From: UBA7803 sp040219935
GTDB taxonomy: Bacteria; Pseudomonadota; Gammaproteobacteria; Pseudomonadales; Azotimanducaceae
NCBI GenBank assembly: GCA_040219935.1
Contig: JAVJUA010000063.1
Coordinates: 124,001 to 188,000 of the forward strand
DNA length: 64,000 nt
Direction of reading: 5' to 3'
Numbering within the stretch: position 1 is the first letter of the stretch; each line of letters starts with the position of its first letter. A model generated the notes under the pieces. That model made no database searches. It was not told the DNA's origin and saw nothing but the letters and a program-made list of their open reading frames with translations. Both the position numbers and the translations under genes were made by a program. Below are positions 27,960 through 36,848 of this stretch, piece after piece.

Positions 27960-27981
27960 GCGGCCGCCTAACGGCGGCCGC
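27960..27981 (+). promoter_or_regulatory. Perfect 9-bp hairpin in the tkt leader
   Basis: GCGGCCGCC and GGCGGCCGC flank a TAAC loop, giving a very stable stem just downstream of the expected transcription start of tkt. There is no run of T after it, so it is not a standard terminator. A leader structure that affects RNA stability, or the operator of a repressor, are both possible. Confidence 0.45.
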
Positions 27982-28016
27982 GGGCGGGCCTTCCAGCCAT
28001 CCGAAATGGGTCCGAC

Positions 28017-30020
28017 ATGACAGGCAGACTTCAGAGAGCCAACGCCGTCCGCGCGCTCGCCATGGACGCGGTGCAGGCCGCCAACTCCGGTCATCCGGGC
28101 GCCCCCATGGGCCTGGCCGACGTCGCCGAGGTGCTGTGGCGCGAGGCGCTCCGCCACAACCCGGCGGATCCGGGCTGGGTCGACCGCGACCGCTTCGTGC
28201 TCTCCAACGGCCACGGCTCGATGCTGCTCTACGCCGTGCTGCACCTGACCGGCTACCCGCTCGATATCGATGCCATCCGGTCGTTCCGGCAGCTGCATTC
28301 GCCGACCGCGGGGCACCCGGAGTTCGGCGAGTGCCCCGGGGTCGAGACCACCACCGGCCCGCTGGGCCAGGGCATCGCCAACGCCGTGGGCATGGCGCTG
28401 GCCGAGCGCACCCTGGCGGCCACCTTCAACCGCGACGGCTTCCCCATCGTCGATCACCGCACCTGGGTGATTGCCGGCGACGGCTGCCTGATGGAGGGGG
28501 TCTCCCACGAGGCCGCCTCGCTGGCGGGCACCCTGGGGCTCGGCAAGCTCATCTGCCTGTACGACGACAACGGCATCTCCATCGACGGCGAGGTGGCCGG
28601 CTGGTTCACCGAGGACGTGCCGGCCCGCTTCGAGGCCTACGGCTGGCGGGTGATCCGCAACGTCGAAGGCCACGACGGCGACGAGGTGGCGGCAGCGCTG
28701 AAGAACGCCATGGACAGCGACGGCCGGCCCACCCTGGTCTGCGTGCGCACCGTGATCGGCCAGGGCGCCCCCAACAAGGCGGGCACCGCCGACGTGCACG
28801 GCGCTGCGCTGGGCGACGACGAAGTGGCCGCGGCGCGTCAGGCGCTGCAGTGGCCCTACGCGCCCTTCGAGATTCCCGACGAGATCTACCAGGGCTGGAA
28901 CTGCCGGCCCCGGGGGGCGAAGCTGCAGGGCGACTGGCAGGCGCTGTTCGAGCGCTACCGGGCCGAACATCCCGACCTCGCCGCCGAGTTCGAGCGGCGC
29001 ATGGCCGGGCGGCTGCCCGACGGCTGGTCCGGCCCCATCGACACCCTGGCCCGGGATGCCCAGGCGGCCATGACGGCGCTGGAGACCCGCAAGTCGTCCC
29101 AGCAGTGTCTGGGCGCTCTGGCGGAAACCCTGCCGGAGCTGTTCGGCGGCTCCGCCGACCTCACCGGCTCCAACGGCACCCGCTGGAAGGGCGCGCCGGA
29201 CGAGCGCTACCTGAGCTTCGGCGTGCGCGAGTTCGCCATGACCGCCATGATCAACGGCATGACCCTGCACGGCGGCCTGCGGCCGTTCGGCGGCACCTTC
29301 CTGGTGTTCATGGAGTACGCGCGCAACGCCGTCCGGCTGGCGGCGCTGATGAAGATTCCCAGCCTGTTCGTGTACACCCACGACTCGGTGGCGCTGGGCG
29401 AAGACGGCCCCACCCACCAGCCCGTGGAGCAGCTCACCAACCTGCGCACCACGCCCAACCTGACCACCTGGCGGCCGTGCGACACGGTGGAGAGCGCCAT
29501 CGCCTGGCGCGAGGCCGTGGCCCGCCGCGACGGCCCGTCGGCGCTGGTGTTCACCCGCCAGAAGACGGCGCCGCAGCCGCGCGATGCCGACACGCTGGCG
29601 GCGGTGGCGCGGGGCGGCTACGTGCTGCGCCGCGAGCAGCGCACCGGCCGCCCCGACGCCATCGTCATCGCCACCGGATCCGAGGTCGAGCTGGCCATGG
29701 GCGCTGCGGCGACGCTGGCCGGGCAGGGCATCGACGTGCGCGTGGTGTCCATGCCGAGCACCGAGGTGTTCCTGGCCCAGAACGCCGCCTACCGGGAAAG
29801 CGTGCTGCCGGCGGCCGTGCGCGCCCGAGTGGCCGTGGAGGCGGGGCATCCGGACTACTGGTACAAGTTCGTCGGCCTCGACGGCCGCGTCGTCGGCATC
29901 GATCGCTTCGGCCTGTCGGCGCCGGGCGAGGTGGCCATGGCCGAGCTCGGCATGACCGAGGCCCACGTCATCGAGGCGGTGAAGACCGCCGTCACCGCCG
30001 AAGGGAGCAGCGAGCCATGA
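28017..30020 (+). CDS. tkt: Transketolase
   Basis: 667-residue thiamine-diphosphate enzyme of the pentose phosphate pathway and, where present, the Calvin cycle. SGHPGAPMGLAD opens the N-terminal catalytic domain. The thiamine-diphosphate/Mg motif is GDGCLMEGVSHEAASLAGTL at about 158-177. REFAMTAMINGM and THDSVALGEDGPTHQPVEQL mark the pyrimidine domain, and a C-terminal transketolase domain follows. It overlaps pgk by four bases (ATGA). The gap/epd gene that normally sits between tkt and pgk in gammaproteobacteria is missing. Confidence 0.97.
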   Translation: MTGRLQRANAVRALAMDAVQAANSGHPGAPMGLADVAEVLWREALRHNPADPGWVDRDRFVLSNGHGSMLLYAVLHLTGYPLDIDAIRSFRQLHSPTAGHPEFGECPGVETTTGPLGQGIANAVGMALAERTLAATFNRDGFPIVDHRTWVIAGDGCLMEGVSHEAASLAGTLGLGKLICLYDDNGISIDGEVAGWFTEDVPARFEAYGWRVIRNVEGHDGDEVAAALKNAMDSDGRPTLVCVRTVIGQGAPNKAGTADVHGAALGDDEVAAARQALQWPYAPFEIPDEIYQGWNCRPRGAKLQGDWQALFERYRAEHPDLAAEFERRMAGRLPDGWSGPIDTLARDAQAAMTALETRKSSQQCLGALAETLPELFGGSADLTGSNGTRWKGAPDERYLSFGVREFAMTAMINGMTLHGGLRPFGGTFLVFMEYARNAVRLAALMKIPSLFVYTHDSVALGEDGPTHQPVEQLTNLRTTPNLTTWRPCDTVESAIAWREAVARRDGPSALVFTRQKTAPQPRDADTLAAVARGGYVLRREQRTGRPDAIVIATGSEVELAMGAAATLAGQGIDVRVVSMPSTEVFLAQNAAYRESVLPAAVRARVAVEAGHPDYWYKFVGLDGRVVGIDRFGLSAPGEVAMAELGMTEAHVIEAVKTAVTAEGSSEP

Positions 30021-31198
30021 CGTCCCGCCGCCAGCCGCGCAAGCTGATGACCGATCTCGATCTGAAGGGCAAGCGGGTGCTGATCCGCGAAGACCTGAAC
30101 GTGCCGGTGAAGAACGGCGCCGTCACCAGCGACGCCCGCATCGTCGCCGCGCTGCCCACCCTGCGCCGGGCGCTGGACGCCGGCGCTGCCGTCATCGTCA
30201 TGTCCCACCTGGGGCGGCCGGAAGAGGGCAGGTTCGACGAGTCGCAGTCGCTGGCCCCGGTGGGGCGGCGGCTGTCGGAGCTGCTCGGCCGCGACGTGCC
30301 GGTGATCCGCGACTGGCGGGTGCAGGGCGTGTCGGTGCGGCCGGGCGAGATCGCCCTGCTGGAGAACGTGCGCTTCCTGGAGGGCGAGGGTGCCGACGCC
30401 GACGCCCTGGCCCAGCATCTGGCGGGCCTGTGCGACATCTTCGTGATGGACGCCTTCGCCACCGCCCACCGCGCCCAGGCCTCCACCCATGGGGTCGCCA
30501 AGTTCGCCCCGGTGGCCTGCGCCGGGCCGCTGCTGGCCGCCGAGCTGGACGCGCTGGAGAAGGCGCTGGCCGAGCCGCGGCGGCCGCTGGTGGCCATCGT
30601 CGGCGGCTCCAAGGTCTCCACCAAGCTGGAGGTGCTGGATGCCCTGGCCGGCATCGCCGACCGCATCATCGTCGGCGGCGGCATCGCCAACACCTTCATC
30701 GCCGCCGCCGGCCACGGCGTTGGGCAGTCGCTCTACGAGCCCGACCTGGTCGAGGCGGCGCGCCGCATCGCCACCAAGGTCGAGGTGCCGCTGCCGGTAG
30801 ACGTGGTGGTGGCGAAGCGCCTCGATGCCGGCGAGCCGGGCGAGGTGAAGCCGGTGGATCAGGTGGCCGCCGACGATCTGATTCTCGACATCGGCCCGGA
30901 GACGGCGCGGCAGTGGGCCGACGGCCTGGCCGCGGCCGGCACCATCCTCTGGAACGGCCCCGTGGGCGTGTTCGAGATGGATCAGTTCGGCGAGGGCACG
31001 CGGGTGCTGGCGGAGGCCATCGCCGGCAGCGACGCGTTCTCCATCGCCGGCGGCGGCGACACCCTGGCCGCCATCGAGAAGTACGGCGTCGGTGACGGCA
31101 TCTCCTACATCTCCACCGGCGGCGGCGCCTTCCTCGAGTTCGTCGAGGGCAAGACCCTGCCCGCGGTGGCGGTGCTGGCCCGGCGGGTCAAGGGCTGA
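30017..31198 (+). CDS. pgk: Phosphoglycerate kinase
   Basis: 393-residue Pgk, the ATP-making step of glycolysis (reversed in gluconeogenesis). Substrate-binding motifs REDLNVP and SHLGRP, LENVRF, the hinge GGSKVSTKLEVLDAL and the nucleotide loop GGGDTLAAIEKYG are intact. The ATG at 30017 overlaps the tkt stop. An in-frame ATG at 30047 (MTDLDLKGK) matches the usual family start better and is the alternative. The open frame extending far upstream through tkt is out of phase with real coding. Confidence 0.96.
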   Translation: MTSRRQPRKLMTDLDLKGKRVLIREDLNVPVKNGAVTSDARIVAALPTLRRALDAGAAVIVMSHLGRPEEGRFDESQSLAPVGRRLSELLGRDVPVIRDWRVQGVSVRPGEIALLENVRFLEGEGADADALAQHLAGLCDIFVMDAFATAHRAQASTHGVAKFAPVACAGPLLAAELDALEKALAEPRRPLVAIVGGSKVSTKLEVLDALAGIADRIIVGGGIANTFIAAAGHGVGQSLYEPDLVEAARRIATKVEVPLPVDVVVAKRLDAGEPGEVKPVDQVAADDLILDIGPETARQWADGLAAAGTILWNGPVGVFEMDQFGEGTRVLAEAIAGSDAFSIAGGGDTLAAIEKYGVGDGISYISTGGGAFLEFVEGKTLPAVAVLARRVKG

Positions 31199-31212
31199 CC
31201 GCGGCGCCGGCG

Positions 31213-32181
31213 ATGACGGCCGCCCCCTTCGACCCGGCCGCGCTGCGCGAGGGCCTGCGGCTGCTGGTGCCGGCCGAGCCGGCGGTCCTGACGCCGCAGG
31301 AAGACGCCTACCTGCGCCACTACGGCATCGACTTCCACCAGCAGCTACCCGACTTGAGCCATCGCTTCGGGGCGGTGGAGGCCGGCGCCCACCGCATCGC
31401 CGCCCACCTGTGGGTGCCGGTCGAGGCGCGCGGCACGGCGGTCGTCATCCACGGCTACTACGACCACACCGGGCTGTACCGGCACCTGATCCGTCATCTC
31501 ATCGACCGCGCCCTGGCGGTGCTGTCTTTCGACCTGCCCGGCCATGGGCTGTCCAGCGGCGCGCCGGCCACCATCGACAGCTTCGACGAGTACGTGGAAG
31601 CCTTCCACGCCTGCCTGCTGGCGTTGGAGGACCACATGCCGGCGCCGTTCTACCTGCTGGGACAGAGCACGGGTGGCGCCATCGCCATGGAGTGGCTGCT
31701 GGCCCACGGCCATGACCGGGCCAGCTCGCCGTTCAGCAAGGTGGTGCTGCTGGCGCCCCTGGTGCGCCCCTGGCGCTGGCCGCTGAACCGCGTGCTCTAC
31801 GAGGTGGCGCGGCGGCTGGTGCGGGAGCGGCCGCGCACCTTCACCAGCAACACCGACGATGCCGAGTTCCTGGCGTTCCTGCGCGACCGCGATCCGCTGC
31901 AGGCGCGCACCCTGCCGGTGCAGTGGGTCACCGCCATGGTCGCCTGGCGGCGCCGCTTCGAGCGCTACGCGCCCACCGACATCGCGCCCCTGGTGATTCA
32001 GGGCCAGGCGGACCGCACCGTCGACTGGCGCTACAACGTGGGCGTCATCGAGCGGCTGTTCGCGCCGCGCATCTTCTACGTGCCCGAGGCGCGCCACCAC
32101 CTGGTGAACGAGTCCGCCGCCATCCGCGCTCAGATCTTTCAGGCCATCGACGGCGAGCTCAACCTCCGTTCAGGCGGGTGA
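31213..32181 (+). CDS. Alpha/beta hydrolase, serine aminopeptidase S33/lysophospholipase-like
   Basis: 322-residue cytoplasmic alpha/beta hydrolase of the monoacylglycerol lipase type (Hydrolase_4). The nucleophile is S152 in LLGQSTGG. The oxyanion region is VIHGYYDHTGLY, with FDLPGHGLSSG next. The acid is probably D in QGQADRTVDW and the histidine is in EARHHLVNE. There is no signal peptide. It begins 14 bases after pgk, so it is probably in the same transcript. Its substrate is unknown. Its 3' end overlaps the convergent esterase gene by 23 bases. Confidence 0.85.
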   Translation: MTAAPFDPAALREGLRLLVPAEPAVLTPQEDAYLRHYGIDFHQQLPDLSHRFGAVEAGAHRIAAHLWVPVEARGTAVVIHGYYDHTGLYRHLIRHLIDRALAVLSFDLPGHGLSSGAPATIDSFDEYVEAFHACLLALEDHMPAPFYLLGQSTGGAIAMEWLLAHGHDRASSPFSKVVLLAPLVRPWRWPLNRVLYEVARRLVRERPRTFTSNTDDAEFLAFLRDRDPLQARTLPVQWVTAMVAWRRRFERYAPTDIAPLVIQGQADRTVDWRYNVGVIERLFAPRIFYVPEARHHLVNESAAIRAQIFQAIDGELNLRSGG

Positions 32182-33487
32182 GCGCCTGGTAGGTCAGGGC
32201 CTTGAGCTCGTTTCTGAGCGGCCACGGCGATTGCATGAGCTGGATCATGCCCACCACCACCAGATCCTCCACCGGGTCGACCCAGAAGATGGTGCCGGCG
32301 GCGCCGCCCCAGCTGTACTCACCCTCGGAGCCGATGACGCGGCTGGCGGGCACGTCGGTGACCACGCCGAAGCCCAGCCCGAAGCCGGCGCCCATGTAGC
32401 CGCCCAGGCCGCCGAGCCCCGGACGCTCGCCGGAACCGCTGGCCTGCATCAGCGCCGGCAGGTGATTCATGGTCATCAGCTCGATCGTCTTCGGCGACAG
32501 GATGCGCGCCTCGCCCAGGGCGCCGCCGTTGCGCAGCATCTCGGCGAAGCGGGCGTAGTCGGCGGCCGTGGACACCAGGCCGGCGCCGCCGGAGAAGAAA
32601 GAGGTGCCCGCAAAGACCGGGTACTCGGCTTCCGTCAGCACCTCAAGGCGGCCGGCCTCGGCGTCGTAGCGGTGGTTGGTGCCGAGCCGCGCGCGCTTGT
32701 TCGCCGGCACGTCGAAGAAGGTGTCGTGCATGCCCAGCGGCTCGAACAGCCGCGTCTTCAGAAACTCGTCGAAGCGCTGGCCGCTGATGCGCTCGACCAG
32801 GGCGCCCTGCACGTCGTTGGCCACGCTGTAGTGCCAGCGGCTGCCCGGCTGAAACTTGAGCGGCAGCCTGGCGAGCGTGGCGATGAAGGCGTCCAGATTC
32901 TCGCTGCGGGCCCAGTCCGAGGCCTGGTAGAGCTGGTCCACCGGGTCCTGGGGGTTGAAGCCATAGCTGAAGCCGGCGGTGTGGGTCAGCACCTGCTGGA
33001 AGGTGATGGGCTGCGCCGGCACCCGGCTGCCATCGTCCTGCAGCACCTCCAGGCTCGCGAGTTCCGGCAGAAACTTCGAGATCGGGTCGGCGAGCTGAAA
33101 CGCCCCTTCCTCGTAGAGCATCATCAGCGCCACCGACGCGATGGGCTTGGTCATGGAGTAGATGCGGAACAGGGTGTCCGGCCGCATCGGCGCGCCGCTC
33201 TCCAGGTCGGCCTGACCCACCACGTCCAGGTAGACCACCTTGCCCTCCCGGGCCACCAGCGTGACCACGCCGGCCAGCTTGCCTTCGCTCACGTAGCGCC
33301 GGGTCATCGCGCCGATGCGCTCGAGGCGCTCGGCCGACATGGCCACCTGCTCGGGCCGGGCGGTAGGCAGGCCGCGCTCGGCGGCCAGCGTCGGACCGGC
33401 GCCCAGGCTCAGGGTCAGCAGCAGCGTCAGCAGCCAGGGTCCGGAAACGGGCATTGCGGCCGCAGGCCGCCGCGGGTGATCGATCAC
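32159..33487 (-). CDS. Exported beta-lactamase-fold serine hydrolase (class C/EstB type)
   Basis: 442-residue protein with a signal peptide (hydrophobic 17-30, cut after TLAA) and a beta-lactamase/transpeptidase-like domain. S111-x-x-K114 (IYSMTK) is the nucleophile motif. Tyr in HYSVANDVQG serves as the YxN-like element, and the late WGGAAGT replaces the KTG box. These features fit EstB-like esterases and DD-peptidase relatives better than antibiotic-hydrolysing AmpC enzymes. The ATG at 33454 (MPVSGPW) is an alternative, giving a more compact signal peptide. It is divergent from the SDR gene. Confidence 0.85.
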   Translation of the reverse strand: MIDHPRRPAAAMPVSGPWLLTLLLTLSLGAGPTLAAERGLPTARPEQVAMSAERLERIGAMTRRYVSEGKLAGVVTLVAREGKVVYLDVVGQADLESGAPMRPDTLFRIYSMTKPIASVALMMLYEEGAFQLADPISKFLPELASLEVLQDDGSRVPAQPITFQQVLTHTAGFSYGFNPQDPVDQLYQASDWARSENLDAFIATLARLPLKFQPGSRWHYSVANDVQGALVERISGQRFDEFLKTRLFEPLGMHDTFFDVPANKRARLGTNHRYDAEAGRLEVLTEAEYPVFAGTSFFSGGAGLVSTAADYARFAEMLRNGGALGEARILSPKTIELMTMNHLPALMQASGSGERPGLGGLGGYMGAGFGLGFGVVTDVPASRVIGSEGEYSWGGAAGTIFWVDPVEDLVVVGMIQLMQSPWPLRNELKALTYQALTRLNGG

Positions 33488-33606
33488 GTGGTTCTCTCCG
33501 CCTGGGGTTCGTCGGCGGCGGAAAGTAGATCAGAGGCGCCGCGCGGCCGCCAGTCACGACCGTGATAGGCTTCGGCATGCAGACACCATTGGGGAGGGAC
33601 GAGCGC

Positions 33607-34428
33607 ATGACTGCCAGCAGCGACGGCCGCCTTGCCGGCCGGGTGGCGTTGATAACCGGGGGCTCGAGCGGCATCGGTCGCGCCTGCGCCCGCCGCTACG
33701 CCGAGGAAGGCGCCGACGTGGTCATCGCCGACCGTGACGCCCGTCGCGGCGCCGAGGCGGTTGAGGAGATCCGCGCCAGCAGCAACCGCCGCGCCCTGTT
33801 CGTCGAGGTGGACGTGGCCGATGAGGCCAGCGTCGAGGCCATGGTCGAGCGGGCGGTGGCCGAGTTCGGCCGCATCGACACGGTGCTGGCCGCCGCCGGC
33901 ATCGCCAACGCCGCCTACGTCAGCGGTGAGACCCGGGCCCGTGACGCCGACTTCGAGTCGCGTCACCTGATCAACGTGCCGCTGGCCAACTGGCAGCGCG
34001 TGCTCGACGTCAACCTCACCGGCGTCATGCTCACCGACCGCGCGGTGGCGAAGCGCATGATCGCCCAGGGCGGCGGCGGCAGCATCGTCAACGTCGCCTC
34101 CACCGCGGCCCGCATCGCCCTGACGGGTGCGGCCGACTACTGCGTGTCCAAGGCCGGGGTTGCCATGCTCACCCACGTGCTGGCCATGGAGCTGATCCCG
34201 CATAACATCCGCGTCAACGCCATCGGCCCAGGCTTCATCGAAACCCCCATGACCCAGGCCATGCAGGACGACCCCGAAGGCCGCGCCATGATGATCGGCA
34301 TGACGCCCATGGGCCGGCTCGGCACGCCGCTGGAGATGGCCAACACCGCCCTGTACCTGGCGTGCGACGAGTCGTCGTACACCACCGGCCACACCCTCTA
34401 TCCCAACGGCGGCATGTTCACCGGCTGA
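33607..34428 (+). CDS. Short-chain dehydrogenase/reductase
   Basis: 273-residue classical SDR. The NAD(P)-binding TGGSSGIGRA is at about 17-26, LAAAGIANA replaces the NNAG element, and the active site is Y178-x3-K182 (YCVSKAG) with serine in VASTAA. The substrate is not predictable. The start at 33607 is backed by GGGAGGGA 6-14 bases upstream; the frame is open further up, but that segment has no homologous character. It is followed 13 bases later by an AhpD-like gene, suggesting a shared oxidative pathway. Confidence 0.9.
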   Translation: MTASSDGRLAGRVALITGGSSGIGRACARRYAEEGADVVIADRDARRGAEAVEEIRASSNRRALFVEVDVADEASVEAMVERAVAEFGRIDTVLAAAGIANAAYVSGETRARDADFESRHLINVPLANWQRVLDVNLTGVMLTDRAVAKRMIAQGGGGSIVNVASTAARIALTGAADYCVSKAGVAMLTHVLAMELIPHNIRVNAIGPGFIETPMTQAMQDDPEGRAMMIGMTPMGRLGTPLEMANTALYLACDESSYTTGHTLYPNGGMFTG

Positions 34429-34441
34429 CCAGGAGGCGACC

Positions 34442-35185
34442 ATGACGGCATTCGACTACGCAGATGCCCCGTTCCGGATCCGCCCCGACATCGGCGAGGC
34501 CCACCGCACCTACTGGCAGACGCTGGCCGGCGCCGGAAGCTGGTGGACCGGGGCGGAGCGGGTGGCCATCGCCGCAGAATCCCGCAACGCGCTCGACTGC
34601 GCCTACTGCCGGGCGCGCAGAGCGGCGCTGTCGCCCTACACCCTGGCGGGCGAGCACGACCACGGCGGTGGGTTGCCGGCGCGCGCCGTGGATGCCGCCC
34701 ACCGCGTCGTCACCGACCAGGGCCGCATCACCCGCCGCTGGGTGGATGACAATGCCGCCAACGGCCTGTCGAAGGAAGCCTATGTGGAGCTGGTGGGGGT
34801 GGTGGTGGCCGTGATCAGCATCGACGAGTTCCATCGGGCGCTGGGCCTGCCGCTGGAGCCTCTCCCCGAACCCCGGCCAGGGGAGATCAGCCGCTACCGG
34901 CCCGAGGTGCTGGCCGACGACGTCGGCTTCGTGCCCACCATTCCGCCCCACGGCGCGGTGGGCCGGGAGGCGGGCCTGTGGCCGGCCGGGCGCTCGGCCA
35001 ACGTGGTTCGGGCGCTCACCCTGGTGCCGGATGCGCTGCGCGACTGGCTGGCGCTGTCGGCGGCCCAATACCTGGCCGTGGAGCGCATGGCCAACTTCGG
35101 CCGCGACGAGGCGCGCAGCATCGATCGCATGCAGATCGAGCTGGTGGCCGGGCGGGTGTCCGCCATCAACGAGTGCTTCTACTGA
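34442..35185 (+). CDS. AhpD-like / carboxymuconolactone decarboxylase superfamily protein
   Basis: 247-residue protein with an AhpD-like core. AAESRNALDCAYCRAR supplies the conserved glutamate and the C53-x-x-C56 pair. The helical second half (VELVGVVVAVISIDEFHRALG) is typical of the superfamily, whose members are peroxidases or decarboxylases. The segment after about 150 is less familiar. AGGAGG upstream of the ATG is a strong ribosome binding site. It forms an operon with the SDR before it and a small protein after it. Confidence 0.72.
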   Translation: MTAFDYADAPFRIRPDIGEAHRTYWQTLAGAGSWWTGAERVAIAAESRNALDCAYCRARRAALSPYTLAGEHDHGGGLPARAVDAAHRVVTDQGRITRRWVDDNAANGLSKEAYVELVGVVVAVISIDEFHRALGLPLEPLPEPRPGEISRYRPEVLADDVGFVPTIPPHGAVGREAGLWPAGRSANVVRALTLVPDALRDWLALSAAQYLAVERMANFGRDEARSIDRMQIELVAGRVSAINECFY

Positions 35186-35203
35186 ACCCATGCGCATGCC
35201 TCG

Positions 35204-35569
35204 ATGCTCCGTGTGAGCGCCACGTTCAACGACACCGAGATCGACCTCAACGGGGTCGGCGGTGACCCGCATGCCGCCGCCCGGGGCATCGCCCACGGCG
35301 CCGAGCTGATGCGCTTCGCGGAAGCGGTGGCGCGGCGCGACAGTTCGCTGCCGGCGGCCCGCCAGGCGCTGCTCGACGCCGCCGGCCCGGCGGTGCTGGT
35401 GGATGCCGCCGGCGTCGCCGCCAACTTTCAGCGCATGGTGCGAATTGCCGACGCCATCGGCATCCCGGTGGACCATCTCGACAACGACGTCAGCCGCGAG
35501 GTGCGGTCGACGCTCGACATCGAGTCGTTCCAATCTGCCGCCAACACGCTCGCGCAGCCGGGCGCCTGA
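35204..35569 (+). CDS. Small protein of unknown function downstream of AhpD-like gene
   Basis: 121 residues, no signal peptide or membrane segment, mostly helical by composition. The stretch LVDAAGVAANFQRMVRIADAIGIPVDH resembles the helices that end AhpD/CMD-type proteins. This gene may therefore supply a partner subunit or a split-off half for its neighbour; I do not recognise it as a named family. The gap to the previous stop is only 18 bases. A GTG at 35213 is an alternative start. Confidence 0.6.
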   Translation: MLRVSATFNDTEIDLNGVGGDPHAAARGIAHGAELMRFAEAVARRDSSLPAARQALLDAAGPAVLVDAAGVAANFQRMVRIADAIGIPVDHLDNDVSREVRSTLDIESFQSAANTLAQPGA

Positions 35570-35614
35570 CGCCTTCGCACCTCTGCCCGCCCCGGCAGCG
35601 GCGCGATAATTAGG

Positions 35615-35625
35615 TTGCTTAGCAA
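35615..35625. promoter_or_regulatory. Candidate operator upstream of the tartrate dehydratase-like gene
   Basis: TTGCTTAGCAA is a perfect 11-base palindrome around a central T, the size and shape of MarR-family operators. It lies in an AT-rich patch (ATAATTAGG) 18 bases before the start of the enolase-superfamily gene. The nearby TATGAT at 35642-35647 could serve as a -10 box, in which case the true start codon is the later ATG at 35682. No MarR gene is visible in the window. Confidence 0.45.
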
Positions 35626-35642
35626 TCGCCTGCGGGGGCGGT

Positions 35643-36848
35643 ATGATGGCGCCGTCAACCGCAGCCCCGCAGCCGCCGCCCATGCAGATCGTCGACGTCA
35701 GAGAGCTCACCGTCCCGCTGGCCGGCGACGTCGCCAACGCGGTGGTCAGCTTTGCCGGCCACACCGTGTCGCTGGTGGCGCTGATCTCCGATCAGGTTCG
35801 CCACGGGCGCCCGGTCACCGGCTTCGGCTTCAACTCCATCGGCCGCTTCGGCCAGGCGGGCATTCTGCGCGAACGGATGATGCCGCGGCTGCTGCAGGCA
35901 GACCCGGAGGCGATGCGCAGCAGCCACGGCCCGGGCCTGGACCCTGCTGCCGTGGCGGCCATCGTCATGCGCAACGAGAAGCCCGGTGGTCACGGCGATC
36001 GGGCCGGTGCCGCCGCCGCGCTGGAGTTGGCGGCATGGGACCTGAACGCCAAGCTGAGCGATGAGCCGGCCTGCCTCACCATCGCGCGCCACTTCGGCCG
36101 GCCCGAGCCGACGCGCTCGACCACGGTCTACGCCGCCGGCGGCTACTACTACCCGGACGACTCCATCGTCCGGCTGCGCGATGAGCTCGAAAGCTACCGG
36201 GCCATGGGTTTCGACGCGTTCAAGATGAAGATCGGCGGCGCCGATCTCGACCGTGACATGGCACGAATCGAAGCGGCGCTCACCGTCGCCGGCGACGGCA
36301 CCCGGCTGGCCGTCGATGCCAACGGCCGCTTCAGCCAGGCGCAGGCGCTGGCCTATGGCCGCGCCCTGGCGCCCTATCAGCTTCGCTGGTACGAAGAGCC
36401 CGGCGATCCGCTCGACTACACGCTGAACCACCGCATCACCGCGAGCTACACGGGCGCGGTGGCGACCGGCGAGAACCTGTTCAGCGTCATGGATGCCCGC
36501 AACCTGGTCCGCTTCGGCGGCATGCGACCAGGGCTCGACGTCTTCCAGATGGACCCGGGGCTCAGCTACGGGCTCACCGAGTACGCCCGCATGCTCGATG
36601 TACTGGAGGCGGGCGGGTTCGATCGGGCCCAGTGCTTTCCCCACGGCGGCCATCTGATCAATCTGCACATCGCGGTCGGCCTGGGGCTCGGCGGCTGCGA
36701 GGCCTATCCCGGCGTGTTTCAGCCGTTCGGCGGCTACCCGCCGCAGTGCGCCGTGGGCGACGGTCGGGTGACGATCGCAGATGCGCCCGGGTTCGGTCTG
36801 GAGCAGAAGCCGGAACTCAAGCCCTACCTCGACGAACTGGGAGCATGA
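35643..36848 (+). CDS. D-tartrate dehydratase-like enolase superfamily enzyme
   Basis: 401-residue member of the mandelate racemase branch of the enolase superfamily. Recognised residues are K196 in FKMKIGG, metal ligands D225 (VDANGRF), E251 (WYEEPGD) and E277 (ATGENL), and H334 in FPHGGH. With an offset of 12 these coincide with my recollection of the K184/D213/E239/E265/H322 set of Bradyrhizobium D-tartrate dehydratase, and GFGFNSIGRFGQ and YAAGGYYYP also match. Dehydration of D-tartrate or a similar 2,3-dihydroxy acid is therefore likely. The start is uncertain: 35643 has a G-rich site close by, while the ATG at 35682 (MQIVDVREL) fits the family length. Confidence 0.85.
   Translation: MMAPSTAAPQPPPMQIVDVRELTVPLAGDVANAVVSFAGHTVSLVALISDQVRHGRPVTGFGFNSIGRFGQAGILRERMMPRLLQADPEAMRSSHGPGLDPAAVAAIVMRNEKPGGHGDRAGAAAALELAAWDLNAKLSDEPACLTIARHFGRPEPTRSTTVYAAGGYYYPDDSIVRLRDELESYRAMGFDAFKMKIGGADLDRDMARIEAALTVAGDGTRLAVDANGRFSQAQALAYGRALAPYQLRWYEEPGDPLDYTLNHRITASYTGAVATGENLFSVMDARNLVRFGGMRPGLDVFQMDPGLSYGLTEYARMLDVLEAGGFDRAQCFPHGGHLINLHIAVGLGLGGCEAYPGVFQPFGGYPPQCAVGDGRVTIADAPGFGLEQKPELKPYLDELGA

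Noticed and set aside
28136..30016. In-frame upstream extension of pgk through transketolase
   Set aside because: Arg/Ala/Gly-rich out-of-phase reading of tkt. Pgk homology begins only at about 30017-30047, and tkt is fully intact in its own frame.
32159..33487. Beta-lactamase resistance gene
   Set aside because: The KTG box is replaced and the closest pattern is that of EstB-like esterases, so an esterase or peptidase role is more likely than antibiotic hydrolysis.
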